A DNA stretch of 6,143 bases from Paracoccaceae bacterium. GTDB lineage: Bacteria > Pseudomonadota > Alphaproteobacteria > Rhodobacterales > Rhodobacteraceae. Below the pieces are notes generated by a model. It saw only the letters and a list, made by a program, of their open reading frames with translations, made no database searches and was not told the DNA's origin. The first letter of the stretch is position 1; each line of letters opens with the position of its first letter. Shown here in pieces: positions 1-6,143 of this stretch. Both the position numbers and the translations under genes were made by a program. The stretch covers positions 1-6,143 of the forward strand of contig SKUV01000381.1 in the NCBI GenBank assembly GCA_007129775.1, written 5' to 3'.

Positions 1-981
1 CTGATGGCCATTCCGATGGTCATCGGCATTCTGTTCGTGACCTTCATGCTGGTGCGGATCGGCTCGCTCGATCCGGTCGGGCTGCTGGCGGGGCCGACGG
101 CCACGCAGGCCGAATTCGACATGATCCGGAGAAATCTCGGCCTCGACGAGCCGTTGTGGCGGCAGTTCGTGATCTATGTCGGCAATGTGCTGCAGGGCGA
201 TCTGGGTCGGTCCTGGCTGTCGAACCGCGAGGTGCTGACGGATTTGCAGGAACGCATCGTCCCAACGCTCGAACTTTTGTTTCTGGGCGTGGGGCTAGGC
301 GCGCTCATCGGCATTCCAGTCGGGCTGGCGGCGGCGTTCCGGCCGAACGGTGCCTTCGATCAGGTCAGCCGGGTCGTTTCCCTGCTGGGCTTTTCGATCC
401 CGACCTATTGGCTGGGCCTCGTGATGCTGTTCGTGTTCTTCTACCTGCTGCGCTGGGCGCCGCCGGGCATGGGGCGCATGAGCTTCATGATCCCGCCGCC
501 CGATTTCGTCACCGGGTCTTACCTGATCGACTCGCTGCTGCAGGCGAACTGGCGCGCGGCCCGGTCGGCGGCGTCGCAACTGGTGCTTCCGGTGATCTGC
601 ATGGCGATCATCTCGGCCGCACCGATCATCAAGCACACGCGCGCCATCGCGCTGGAGGTGATGTCGTCGGATGCCGTGCGCTATGCGCGAGCCTGCGGCC
701 TGCCGCGCCCGGTGGTGCGACGGATCGTGATGCGCAATTCGGCCACGCCGGTGATCACCTTCGTCGGCACCGAGATCACCGGGCTGGTGGGCACCCTGTC
801 GCTGATCGAATACGTCTTTGCCTGGGGCGGCGTGGGGCAATACGGGCTGAACGCCATCGTGCGCGGTGATTTCACCGCGGTGCAGGGATACGTTCTGACG
901 CTCGCGCTTTTCTCGGTGATTGTCTTTCTGATCGTGGACCTCGTGGTTCATCTGATCGAACCCAGGGCGGGGCGCAGCTGA
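1..981 (+). CDS. Dpp/Opp-family ABC transporter permease, DppB-like (5' partial)
   Basis: This is an inner-membrane permease subunit of a peptide/nickel/opine-type ABC importer; with the DppC-like partner it forms the translocation channel. The visible 326 codons begin inside the first membrane helix (AIPMVIGILFVTFMLVRI), so roughly ten N-terminal residues lie upstream. The ATG at position 4 is unlikely to be the true start, because family members have a short basic stretch before this helix. In visible-codon numbering, family landmarks are GDLGRSW at about 67-72, hydrophobic helices near 90-112, 125-150, 193-212, 250-270 and 296-318, and the cytoplasmic EAA-type loop at about 217-250 (ALEVMSSDAVRYARACGL, then RNSATPVIT), which docks on the ATPases. 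The motif IEYVFAWGGVGQYGL at 269-283 is typical of DppB proteins. The stop codon overlaps the next start by one base (TGATG), indicating translational coupling. The family is secure, but the substrate cannot be read from a permease. Confidence 0.95.
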   Translation: MMAIPMVIGILFVTFMLVRIGSLDPVGLLAGPTATQAEFDMIRRNLGLDEPLWRQFVIYVGNVLQGDLGRSWLSNREVLTDLQERIVPTLELLFLGVGLGALIGIPVGLAAAFRPNGAFDQVSRVVSLLGFSIPTYWLGLVMLFVFFYLLRWAPPGMGRMSFMIPPPDFVTGSYLIDSLLQANWRAARSAASQLVLPVICMAIISAAPIIKHTRAIALEVMSSDAVRYARACGLPRPVVRRIVMRNSATPVITFVGTEITGLVGTLSLIEYVFAWGGVGQYGLNAIVRGDFTAVQGYVLTLALFSVIVFLIVDLVVHLIEPRAGRS

Positions 982-1877
982 TGTCGCAGGTTGTGCAGGG
1001 CGAAGCGGCGACAGCCCCGCGGCCGGGGCGGCGGGTGCTCAACCGGATGATCGGGCTCTTCCGGATGAGCCCGGTGGCGGCGGTCGGACTTTTGATCATC
1101 CTCTTCTTTGCGGTTCTGGCCGTCTTCGCACCGTGGCTGATGCCGTATGATCCGATCCAGTCCCATCCCGGCCGCGTCCTGCAACCGCCCTCCGCCGAGC
1201 ACTGGTTCGGCACTGACGCCAATGGCATGGATGTGTTCTCGCGCGTGATCTATGGCGCCCGCTACGGCTTTGGTATCGCGATCCCGGCGGTGCTGCTGGC
1301 GCTGGCGATCGGTGTGCCGGTGGGGCTGATCGCGGGATACAAGGGCGGCTATCTCGACGAATTCCTGATGCGGATTTTCGACGGGCTCAGGGTGTTTCCG
1401 TCGATCATCCTGGCGCTGGCGGTGGTGGCGGCGACCGGTCAGTCGCTGTTCAACGTGATCATCGTGCTGGGGCTGCTGGATGCGCCGGTCTTCGCCCGGC
1501 TGGTGCGGGCCGAGGTGCTGGCGCAGCGCAACTCGGTCTTCGTGGAAAGCTCGGTGGCGGCCGGCAACCCGACCTGGCGAACGATGTTCGTGCATCTGCT
1601 GCCCAACTCGATTCAGGGTGCGATGGCGCAAACCGCGGTGCGCGCAGCATGGGCGGTGCGGATCAGCGCGACGCTCGCCTTTCTCGGTGTCGGTATCCAG
1701 GTGCCGACCCCGGAATGGGGGGCGATGATCCGACAGGGCGCCGAGGTGATGGTTTCGGGTCAGTGGTGGGTCGCGGTATTCCCGGGCCTTGCGCTGATCA
1801 TGCTGGTGTTCGGGCTGAACCTGCTGGGGGACGGCATGCAGGACGTGATGGATCCGCGCCGGAGGCAACAGAAATGA
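981..1877 (+). CDS. Dpp/Opp-family ABC transporter permease, DppC-like
   Basis: This is the second inner-membrane permease of the importer, 298 residues and full length for the family. A polar N-terminus (1-30) leads into a first helix at about 33-53 (VAAVGLLIILFFAVLAVFAP). The DppC hallmark HWFGTDANGMDVFSRVIYGA follows at 74-93, then helices near 96-118, 140-165, 222-240 and 262-284. The EAA-type loop lies at about 174-210 (LVRAEVLAQRNSVFVESS, AAGNPTWR, then HLLPN). The segment LAFLGVGIQVPTPEWGAMI at 232-250 is another family signature. The start is fixed by the TGATG overlap with the preceding permease. The gene ends in an ATGA overlap with the ATPase, so all three are probably translated from one message. 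The Dpp/Opp/nickel family is clear; a specific substrate is not. Confidence 0.96.
   Translation: MSQVVQGEAATAPRPGRRVLNRMIGLFRMSPVAAVGLLIILFFAVLAVFAPWLMPYDPIQSHPGRVLQPPSAEHWFGTDANGMDVFSRVIYGARYGFGIAIPAVLLALAIGVPVGLIAGYKGGYLDEFLMRIFDGLRVFPSIILALAVVAATGQSLFNVIIVLGLLDAPVFARLVRAEVLAQRNSVFVESSVAAGNPTWRTMFVHLLPNSIQGAMAQTAVRAAWAVRISATLAFLGVGIQVPTPEWGAMIRQGAEVMVSGQWWVAVFPGLALIMLVFGLNLLGDGMQDVMDPRRRQQK
1861..1865 (+). promoter_or_regulatory. Ribosome binding site for the DppD-like ATPase
   Basis: GGAGG lies 8 bases before the ATG at 1874, inside the last codons of the DppC-like gene. The reading frame stays open well upstream to an ATG at 1649. This site, together with the ATGA overlap and the start of ABC-domain homology at MSLLKVEGLS, decides for 1874 as the true start. 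Confidence 0.8.
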
Positions 1878-2872
1878 GCCTGCTGAAGGTCGAGGGATTG
1901 TCGACACACTTTATCACACGCGACATCGACAACCAGCGCCGCGTGGCGCGGGCGCTGACCGATGTCAACTTTGCGCTGGATACCGGCCGCGTGCTGGGCA
2001 TCATCGGCGAGACCGGGGCCGGCAAGTCGCTGACGGCGCAATCGATCTGCGGGCTGTTGAAGCCACCGGCACGGATCGTCGGGGGCCGGGTGACATTCGA
2101 CGGCCAGGAACTGACCTCGATGTCGCCCGATGCCCTGAACCGGCTGCGCGGCTCGCAGATCGCGCTGGTGGTGCAGAACCCGCGCAGTTCGCTCGATCCG
2201 CTGGCGCGTGTGGGCGATCAACTGGTACGCATTCACCAGGCACATGGGCGCCATTCGCGCGCGGCCTCTCGCAAGCGCGCGCTGGATATGCTGGCGGCGG
2301 TCGGCATTCCCGACCCGGAAGGCCGGGCGCGGGCCTGGCCGCATGAATTGTCGGGGGGGATGGCGCAGCGGGTTCTGATCGCCATGGCGCTGATGAACGA
2401 CCCGCGGCTGCTGATCGCCGACGAGCCGACGACGGGGCTCGACGTCACCGTGCAGGCGCAAATCCTCGATCTGCTGCGCAATCTTGTGCAACGGTTCGGG
2501 ATGGCGATGATGATCATCACCCATGACTTGGGCGTGGTGGCGCATTACTGCGACGAGGTGGCGGTTATGTTCGCCGGAACCATCGTCGAGAGCGGGCCGG
2601 TAAAGCGCATCTTCAGCGCGCCCGGCCATCCCTACACGCGCGCGCTGATCGGCGCCACGCCCGAGCGCCGGCGTGTGGGGCAGGGCGGCGCACAGATCGG
2701 CGGCGAGCCGCCAGACCTCTACAACCTGCCATCGGGGTGCCCGGTGCGGCTGCGCTGCGCCTATGCGACCGAGGTCTGCGCCAGCCCGCCGCCCGAACGG
2801 GTGATGACACCCGGCCATGTTGTGCGCTGCCACCACGCAGGCGATCTGGACGCACGGGGGTCGGTGGCATGA
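1874..2872 (+). CDS. Dpp/Opp-family ABC transporter ATP-binding protein, DppD-like
   Basis: This is a cytoplasmic ATPase that powers the importer as one half of a DppD/DppF-type heterodimer; it has 332 residues, normal for the family. Visible motifs in order: Walker A GETGAGKS at 45-52, Q-loop Gln101 in VVQNPRSSLDP, ABC signature LSGGMAQR at 159-166, Walker B LLIADEPTTGLD at 179-190 with catalytic Glu184, and switch His217 in IITHDLG. The oligopeptide-transporter C-terminal extension begins around GHPYTRALIGATP (251-263). It carries four cysteines at 289, 295, 302 and 319 (C-x5-C-x6-C-x16-C). In characterised Dpp/Opp ATPases this region is reported to hold an iron-sulfur cluster, so one is likely here by family knowledge. 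The start is supported by GGAGG at 1861 and the 4-base ATGA overlap. The 3' end overlaps the next ATPase by 4 bases. All catalytic residues are intact. Confidence 0.96.
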   Translation: MSLLKVEGLSTHFITRDIDNQRRVARALTDVNFALDTGRVLGIIGETGAGKSLTAQSICGLLKPPARIVGGRVTFDGQELTSMSPDALNRLRGSQIALVVQNPRSSLDPLARVGDQLVRIHQAHGRHSRAASRKRALDMLAAVGIPDPEGRARAWPHELSGGMAQRVLIAMALMNDPRLLIADEPTTGLDVTVQAQILDLLRNLVQRFGMAMMIITHDLGVVAHYCDEVAVMFAGTIVESGPVKRIFSAPGHPYTRALIGATPERRRVGQGGAQIGGEPPDLYNLPSGCPVRLRCAYATEVCASPPPERVMTPGHVVRCHHAGDLDARGSVA

Positions 2873-3864
2873 CCGGGGCGCAGCCGGTTCTGTCGGTACG
2901 GGGCCTGACCAAACAATTCGCTGTGGGCGGCGGGCGGTTGCTGACCGCGGTGAACAAGGTCGATCTTGATATCCGGCCGGGCGAGACCGTCGGCATGGTG
3001 GGCGAGAGCGGCTCGGGCAAATCCACCTTCGGGCGGGCGGTGCTGCGGCTGACCGAGCCGACCGAAGGCAGCATCCGCTTCGGCGGGCAGGATATCACCC
3101 ATATCTCGCAGCGACAGCTGCGGCCGCTGCGGCGCGAGATGCAGATGGTGTTTCAGGACCCCTGGAGCGCGCTGAATCCGCGGCTCAGCATCGGCGATCT
3201 GATCACCGAGCCGATCAAGCTGCACCTCAATCTGGGCCGGTCCGAGCGCGCCGACCGGGCCGAAGCGCTGGCCCGCCGGGTGCGGCTGAGCCGTGATTTC
3301 CTGCGTCGCACGCCGTCGGGTCTGTCGGGGGGGCAGTTGCAGCGGGTCTGTATCGCGCGCGCCATCGCCACCAGCCCGAAGCTGCTGGTGCTGGACGAGC
3401 CCACGAGTTCGCTCGACCTGTCGGTGCGCGCGGGCATTCTCGACCTGCTGGCCGAGATCCGCGACGAAACGCAGACGGCGATGCTGTTCATCAGCCATGA
3501 CCTCTCGACCATCCGCGCGATCAGCGACCGTATCGTGGTGCTGTATCTGGGCGCCGTGGTCGAAGAGGCTGGCGCCGAGGCGCTGTTCGAGACGCCGGCG
3601 CACCCCTATTCAAAGGCGCTGCTCTCGGCCCATTTGCCGGCTGACCCGGAGGTCAAGCTCGCGCGGCATCAGCTGGAGGGCGAGGTGCCCTCGCCGATCA
3701 ACCTGCCCTCCGGGTGCAGTTTCCACACCCGCTGCCCGGTGGCGATCGGCGCCTGCAAAACCACTGTGCCGCAGCCCGTTGCCGTGGGCGGCACCGAACA
3801 TTTCGCCCGCTGCATCCGCATCCAGGGCGGTGCCACACAGACTGCCCGGAGTGAGACCGCATGA
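2869..3864 (+). CDS. Dpp/Opp-family ABC transporter ATP-binding protein, DppF-like
   Basis: This is the second cytoplasmic ATPase of the importer, 331 residues, the usual partner of the DppD-like subunit. Motifs: Walker A GESGSGKS at 45-52, Q-loop Gln96 in MVFQDPWSALNPR, signature LSGGQLQR at 152-159, Walker B LLVLDEPTSSLD at 172-183 with Glu177, and switch His210 in LFISHDLS. The C-terminal extension starts near AHPYSKALLSA (244-254) and has cysteines at 283, 289, 296 and 315 (C-x5-C-x6-C-x18-C), parallel to the other ATPase. The FQDPWSALNPR form of the Q-loop and the TSSLD Walker B ending are typical of DppF/OppF. The start is at the ATGA overlap with the preceding gene; no strong Shine-Dalgarno is seen, so coupled re-initiation is likely. 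The stop overlaps the start of the flavoprotein gene by 4 bases, physically tying transport to the downstream oxidoreductase. Confidence 0.96.
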   Translation: MTGAQPVLSVRGLTKQFAVGGGRLLTAVNKVDLDIRPGETVGMVGESGSGKSTFGRAVLRLTEPTEGSIRFGGQDITHISQRQLRPLRREMQMVFQDPWSALNPRLSIGDLITEPIKLHLNLGRSERADRAEALARRVRLSRDFLRRTPSGLSGGQLQRVCIARAIATSPKLLVLDEPTSSLDLSVRAGILDLLAEIRDETQTAMLFISHDLSTIRAISDRIVVLYLGAVVEEAGAEALFETPAHPYSKALLSAHLPADPEVKLARHQLEGEVPSPINLPSGCSFHTRCPVAIGACKTTVPQPVAVGGTEHFARCIRIQGGATQTARSETA

Positions 3865-5852
3865 CCGAAACCGCCTATCCTCTGCTGGGCAGCCCGCTGA
3901 AACTCGGCCCCCGCACCGCCCGCAACCGTATCTGGATGACGGCGCACGCGACGCTGCTGGTCAAGGACCACCTGTTCACCGAGGCGCATATCGCCTATTA
4001 CCGCAGCCGCGCCGAAGGCGGTGCCGCGGTGATCACGATGGAGGCGATGGCCGCCCATCCCACCACCCAGCCCTACAAGGGCAAGGCCTTTGCCTTCGAT
4101 CCCCGCATGGTGCCGGAATACCGCAAGCTTGCCGACGCCGTGCACCGGCACAACACGCTGCTGCTTGCGCAGCCATGGCATCGCGGGCGGCAGACCAATT
4201 CGGTCACGAACGGGCTGCCCGTCTGGGCGCCCTCGGCGGTGCCCTGTGCGGTCTATCGCGAGATGCCGCATGTGATGACCACCGCGGAGATTGCCGAACT
4301 GGTGCACGGCTACCGGCTGGCGGCGCGTTACGCGCGCGAGGGCGGACTCGACGGGATCGAGGTGCACGGCTCCGCGCATGGCTACATGCTCAACCAGTTC
4401 CTCTCGCCCGCCACCAACCACCGCACCGACGCCTATGGCGGATCGGTCGAGAACCGCATGCGGATCGTTCTGGAAATCCTCGAGGCCACGCGCGAGGAGG
4501 CCGGCCCCGACATGATCGTGGGCATGCGGATCAATTCGGACGACGGGCATCCGGGCGGGCTGGGCCCGCAGGACTGGGCCGATCTTGCGCGCCGGTTCGA
4601 GGCGACGGGGCTGATCGACTACATCAGTTGCAGCCAGGGCACCTATGTGAACCGGATGCTGATCTATCCGACCTCGCCCGAGGAGCACGGCTTTCAGCTC
4701 GGCGCGACAGCGCAGGTGAAGGCGGCGGTTTCGGTGCCCGTGGTCGGGGTGGGCCGGATCGTGAACCCTGACGAGGCCGAAGCGGCGCTTGCGGCGGGCC
4801 AGTGCGACATGATCGGCATGGCCCGTGCGCTGGTTTCCGATGCCCGCTGGGGCGCGAAGGCGCTGTCGGGCGAAAGCCGCCGCATCCGGCCCTGTGTGGG
4901 CGCCAACTGGTGCATGACCACGATCTTCGCCCAGGCGCCGATCGGCTGCATCCACAATCCCTCGGCCGGACAGGAACTGGACCTGGACGAGGATTCGGTG
5001 ACGCCCGCCGCCCGCCCGAAACGTGTCGCCGTTGTCGGTGCCGGGCCTGCGGGCCTGCGCGCGGCCTGGACAGCGGCGCGGCGCGGCCACGAAGTGACGC
5101 TGTTCGAGGCGCGCGACGAGCTCGGCGGGCAGGTGCGTTTCTGGGCGCAGGCACCCAGCCGGCGCGAGTTGCTGGGGATCGTCGACTGGCTCTCGGACCG
5201 GATCGGCGAGGAGGCGGTCGAGTTGCGCCTCGGCACCCGCGTCGGCGCCGGGGACCTGACAGGTTTCGACGTCGTGGTGGTGGCCACCGGGTCGCGCGGG
5301 CAGAAACATGGCTGGACGGCGGTGCGCCCGCAGAACTGGGCCGGCCCGCCGGTGCCGGGGGCCGATCTGCCGCATGTGATGGCCTATACCGAATTCCTCG
5401 CCGCCGGCGCCCCGCCGGCGCGCCGGGCGCTCGTGTTCGACGCGATGGGCGGCCGGCAGGGGGCGGTGGTGGCCGAGGTGCTGGCATCCAAGGGGGCTCA
5501 GGTGGATTTCGCCACCCAGCTTGGCCAGCCCTCGCCCGACCTCGCGGCCAGCCGGGACTGGGGCAAGGTTCACGGCATGCTGCGCCGCGCCGGGGTGCGG
5601 TTCCATGTCGATCGCGAACTGGCGGAGATCACTGCCGACAGCGTGACGCTGCGCGACCTCTACACCGGCGCGGCCGAGACGATCTCGGGCATCGACCGGG
5701 TGGTGATGGTGGTCGGCAGCACCGCCGAGGATGCGCTCCACCATGAACTGACGGCGGCCGGAATGGACAGCCACCTGATCGGCGATGCCATGGCGCCGCG
5801 CCGCGTGAACGACGCCATCCGCGAGGGCGAATTGATCGCCCGAAAACTCTGA
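3861..5852 (+). CDS. FMN/FAD/Fe-S oxidoreductase, OYE-type barrel plus FAD domain (DgcA/TMADH-like)
   Basis: This is a 663-residue flavoprotein predicted to oxidise or reduce a small organic substrate in the cytoplasm. Residues about 1-340 form an Old Yellow Enzyme-type FMN barrel: RNRIWMTAHA at 21-30, WHRGRQ at 106-111, active-site region GIEVHGSAHGYMLNQFLSP at 165-183, RTDAYGGSVENRMR at 188-201, and the phosphate-binding strands VGRI (297-300) and IGMARALVSD (318-327). An iron-sulfur motif follows with Cys345, Cys351 and Cys363, but Ala348 replaces the expected second cysteine. The C-terminal part begins with the FAD motif VVGAGPAG at 391-398, Glu416 and ATGS at 475-478, and ends in GDAMAPRRVNDAIREG at 641-656. 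The second nucleotide-binding segment (523-550) lacks a normal GxGxxG. The alanine (CVGAN-C) resembles, from memory, DgcA/StcD-like N-demethylases more than 2,4-dienoyl-CoA reductase. The start is set by the ATGA overlap and GGAG at 3848-3851. The architecture is certain; the substrate is not. Confidence 0.93.
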   Translation: MTETAYPLLGSPLKLGPRTARNRIWMTAHATLLVKDHLFTEAHIAYYRSRAEGGAAVITMEAMAAHPTTQPYKGKAFAFDPRMVPEYRKLADAVHRHNTLLLAQPWHRGRQTNSVTNGLPVWAPSAVPCAVYREMPHVMTTAEIAELVHGYRLAARYAREGGLDGIEVHGSAHGYMLNQFLSPATNHRTDAYGGSVENRMRIVLEILEATREEAGPDMIVGMRINSDDGHPGGLGPQDWADLARRFEATGLIDYISCSQGTYVNRMLIYPTSPEEHGFQLGATAQVKAAVSVPVVGVGRIVNPDEAEAALAAGQCDMIGMARALVSDARWGAKALSGESRRIRPCVGANWCMTTIFAQAPIGCIHNPSAGQELDLDEDSVTPAARPKRVAVVGAGPAGLRAAWTAARRGHEVTLFEARDELGGQVRFWAQAPSRRELLGIVDWLSDRIGEEAVELRLGTRVGAGDLTGFDVVVVATGSRGQKHGWTAVRPQNWAGPPVPGADLPHVMAYTEFLAAGAPPARRALVFDAMGGRQGAVVAEVLASKGAQVDFATQLGQPSPDLAASRDWGKVHGMLRRAGVRFHVDRELAEITADSVTLRDLYTGAAETISGIDRVVMVVGSTAEDALHHELTAAGMDSHLIGDAMAPRRVNDAIREGELIARKL

Positions 5853-5862
5853 TTTCGCAACG

Positions 5863-5868
5863 AAAGGA
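5863..5868 (+). promoter_or_regulatory. Ribosome binding site for the CMD-family gene
   Basis: AAAGGA lies 7 bases before the ATG at 5876, within the 23-base gap after the flavoprotein stop codon. It supports that ATG as the start. The gap is too short for a terminator plus promoter, and no hairpin is seen in it, so the gene is probably co-transcribed with those upstream. Confidence 0.7.
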
Positions 5869-5875
5869 CTGCACC

Positions 5876-6143
5876 ATGACGCCCGAGGGAAAGGCCGAAC
5901 TCGACAAGATCCGCGCGGTGCGGGGCTATACGCTGCCCCTGCACGAATACCTCGCCGAACTCGACCCCGAGATGCTGCGCCGCTATGGCGATCTTGCCTC
6001 CTATACGCTGTTCGGCGAGGCCGAGGGCCGGCCGATGGACCTCAAGACCCGGTTTCTCGTGCTGGTGGGCGTGACCACGGCCATCAAGGGCGACCGCGAG
6101 GGGGTGGAATGGGCCGCCATCCGCGCGGTGCAGAACGGCGCCA
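5876..6143 (+). CDS. Carboxymuconolactone decarboxylase (CMD)-family protein (3' partial)
   Basis: The first 89 codons of this gene are present and the rest lies beyond the window. The layout matches the CMD/AhpD-like fold: LPLHEYLAELDPEMLRRY at 20-37, then MDLKTRFLVLVGVTTA at 54-69, then EWAAIRAVQNGA at 78-89, corresponding to the family pattern of a helix starting with 'L(D/S)xKTRxLxxL' followed by 'xWHxxxALxxGA'. Members include the decarboxylase PcaC and peroxidase-like AhpD, but many are small oligomeric proteins of unknown role beside catabolic genes. No cysteine occurs in the visible part, so the AhpD-type CxxC is absent. The usual histidine after the Trp/Phe is Ala80. This argues against an AhpD-like redox role. 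The start is backed by AAAGGA at 5863. A role in the same pathway as the flavoprotein is inferred from operon position only. Confidence 0.8.
   Translation, partial: MTPEGKAELDKIRAVRGYTLPLHEYLAELDPEMLRRYGDLASYTLFGEAEGRPMDLKTRFLVLVGVTTAIKGDREGVEWAAIRAVQNGA

Noticed and set aside
1649..1873. A possible N-terminal extension of the DppD-like ATPase from an ATG at 1649
   Set aside because: The extra 75 residues are Gly/Arg/Ala-rich with no homology, overlap the permease out of frame, and the GGAGG at 1861 points to the ATG at 1874.
948..1907. A 319-codon minus-strand open frame opposite the DppC-like gene
   Set aside because: Its translation is dominated by His, Arg and Gln with no family motif, while the plus strand carries a complete permease.
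3293..4771. A 492-codon plus-strand open frame spanning the DppF-like and flavoprotein genes
   Set aside because: It is out of frame with two well-supported genes, and its Arg/Ala/Ser-rich translation has no domain; it is a by-product of high GC content.
5401..5421. A 10-base direct repeat, CCGCCGGCGC at 5401-5410 and 5412-5421
   Set aside because: It encodes an Ala/Pro/Arg-rich linker in the flavoprotein, the copies are very GC-rich and only two, and nothing suggests a regulatory or mobile origin.
3669..5774. A 701-codon open frame on the minus strand, opposite the flavoprotein gene
   Set aside because: It mirrors the codon structure of the GC-rich sense gene, its translation is low-complexity and rich in His, Arg, Gly and Pro, and it shows no recognisable domain. 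The sense strand has full family homology.
3861..5852. Labelling the flavoprotein as 2,4-dienoyl-CoA reductase (FadH)
   Set aside because: The domain layout fits, but the missing cysteine, degenerate NAD(P)H motif and transporter context do not; the general family name is safer.
5853..5875. Possible terminator or internal promoter between the flavoprotein and CMD genes
   Set aside because: The gap is only 23 bases, holds a ribosome binding site, and shows no hairpin with a T-run and no -35/-10 pair.

Overview
The window is a gene-dense stretch of GC-rich DNA with six co-directional genes on the + strand and no gap longer than 23 bases. The base composition, the strong GC bias at third codon positions and the style of the proteins suggest an alphaproteobacterium, most likely of the Rhodobacteraceae type. 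That assignment is an inference, because no rRNA or other phylogenetic marker is present.

Layout: positions 1-3864 hold four of the five parts of a peptide/nickel/opine-type (Dpp/Opp family) ABC importer. These are a DppB-like permease (cut at its 5' end by the window edge), a DppC-like permease, a DppD-like ATPase and a DppF-like ATPase. The periplasmic solute-binding protein is not in the window and probably lies upstream. Next comes a 663-residue FMN/FAD/iron-sulfur oxidoreductase (3861-5852). It combines an Old Yellow Enzyme-type barrel with a C-terminal FAD domain, the architecture shared by 2,4-dienoyl-CoA reductase, trimethylamine dehydrogenase and the dimethylglycine/N-methylproline demethylases (DgcA/StcD-like). 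Last is the 5' part of a carboxymuconolactone decarboxylase (CMD)-family gene, from 5876 to beyond the window end.

The first five genes overlap by 1 or 4 bases at each junction (TGATG or ATGA), and the sixth follows after 23 bases with a clear ribosome binding site. They therefore almost certainly form one translationally coupled operon. No promoter or terminator is visible, so the transcript starts upstream and continues downstream. The simplest reading is an import-and-catabolise cassette: the transporter brings in a small solute that the flavoprotein oxidises, and the CMD-family protein acts on a later step.

The most informative detail is in the flavoprotein. One of the four expected iron-sulfur cysteines is alanine (Cys345-x2-Ala348-x2-Cys351-x11-Cys363), the usual NAD(P)H-binding glycine motif in the C-terminal half is degenerate, and the active-site HxxH stretch has an extra residue. 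Together these argue against a plain 2,4-dienoyl-CoA reductase and for the amine/N-methyl dehydrogenase-like branch. I see no mobile element, RNA gene, CRISPR array or convincing wholly new system.
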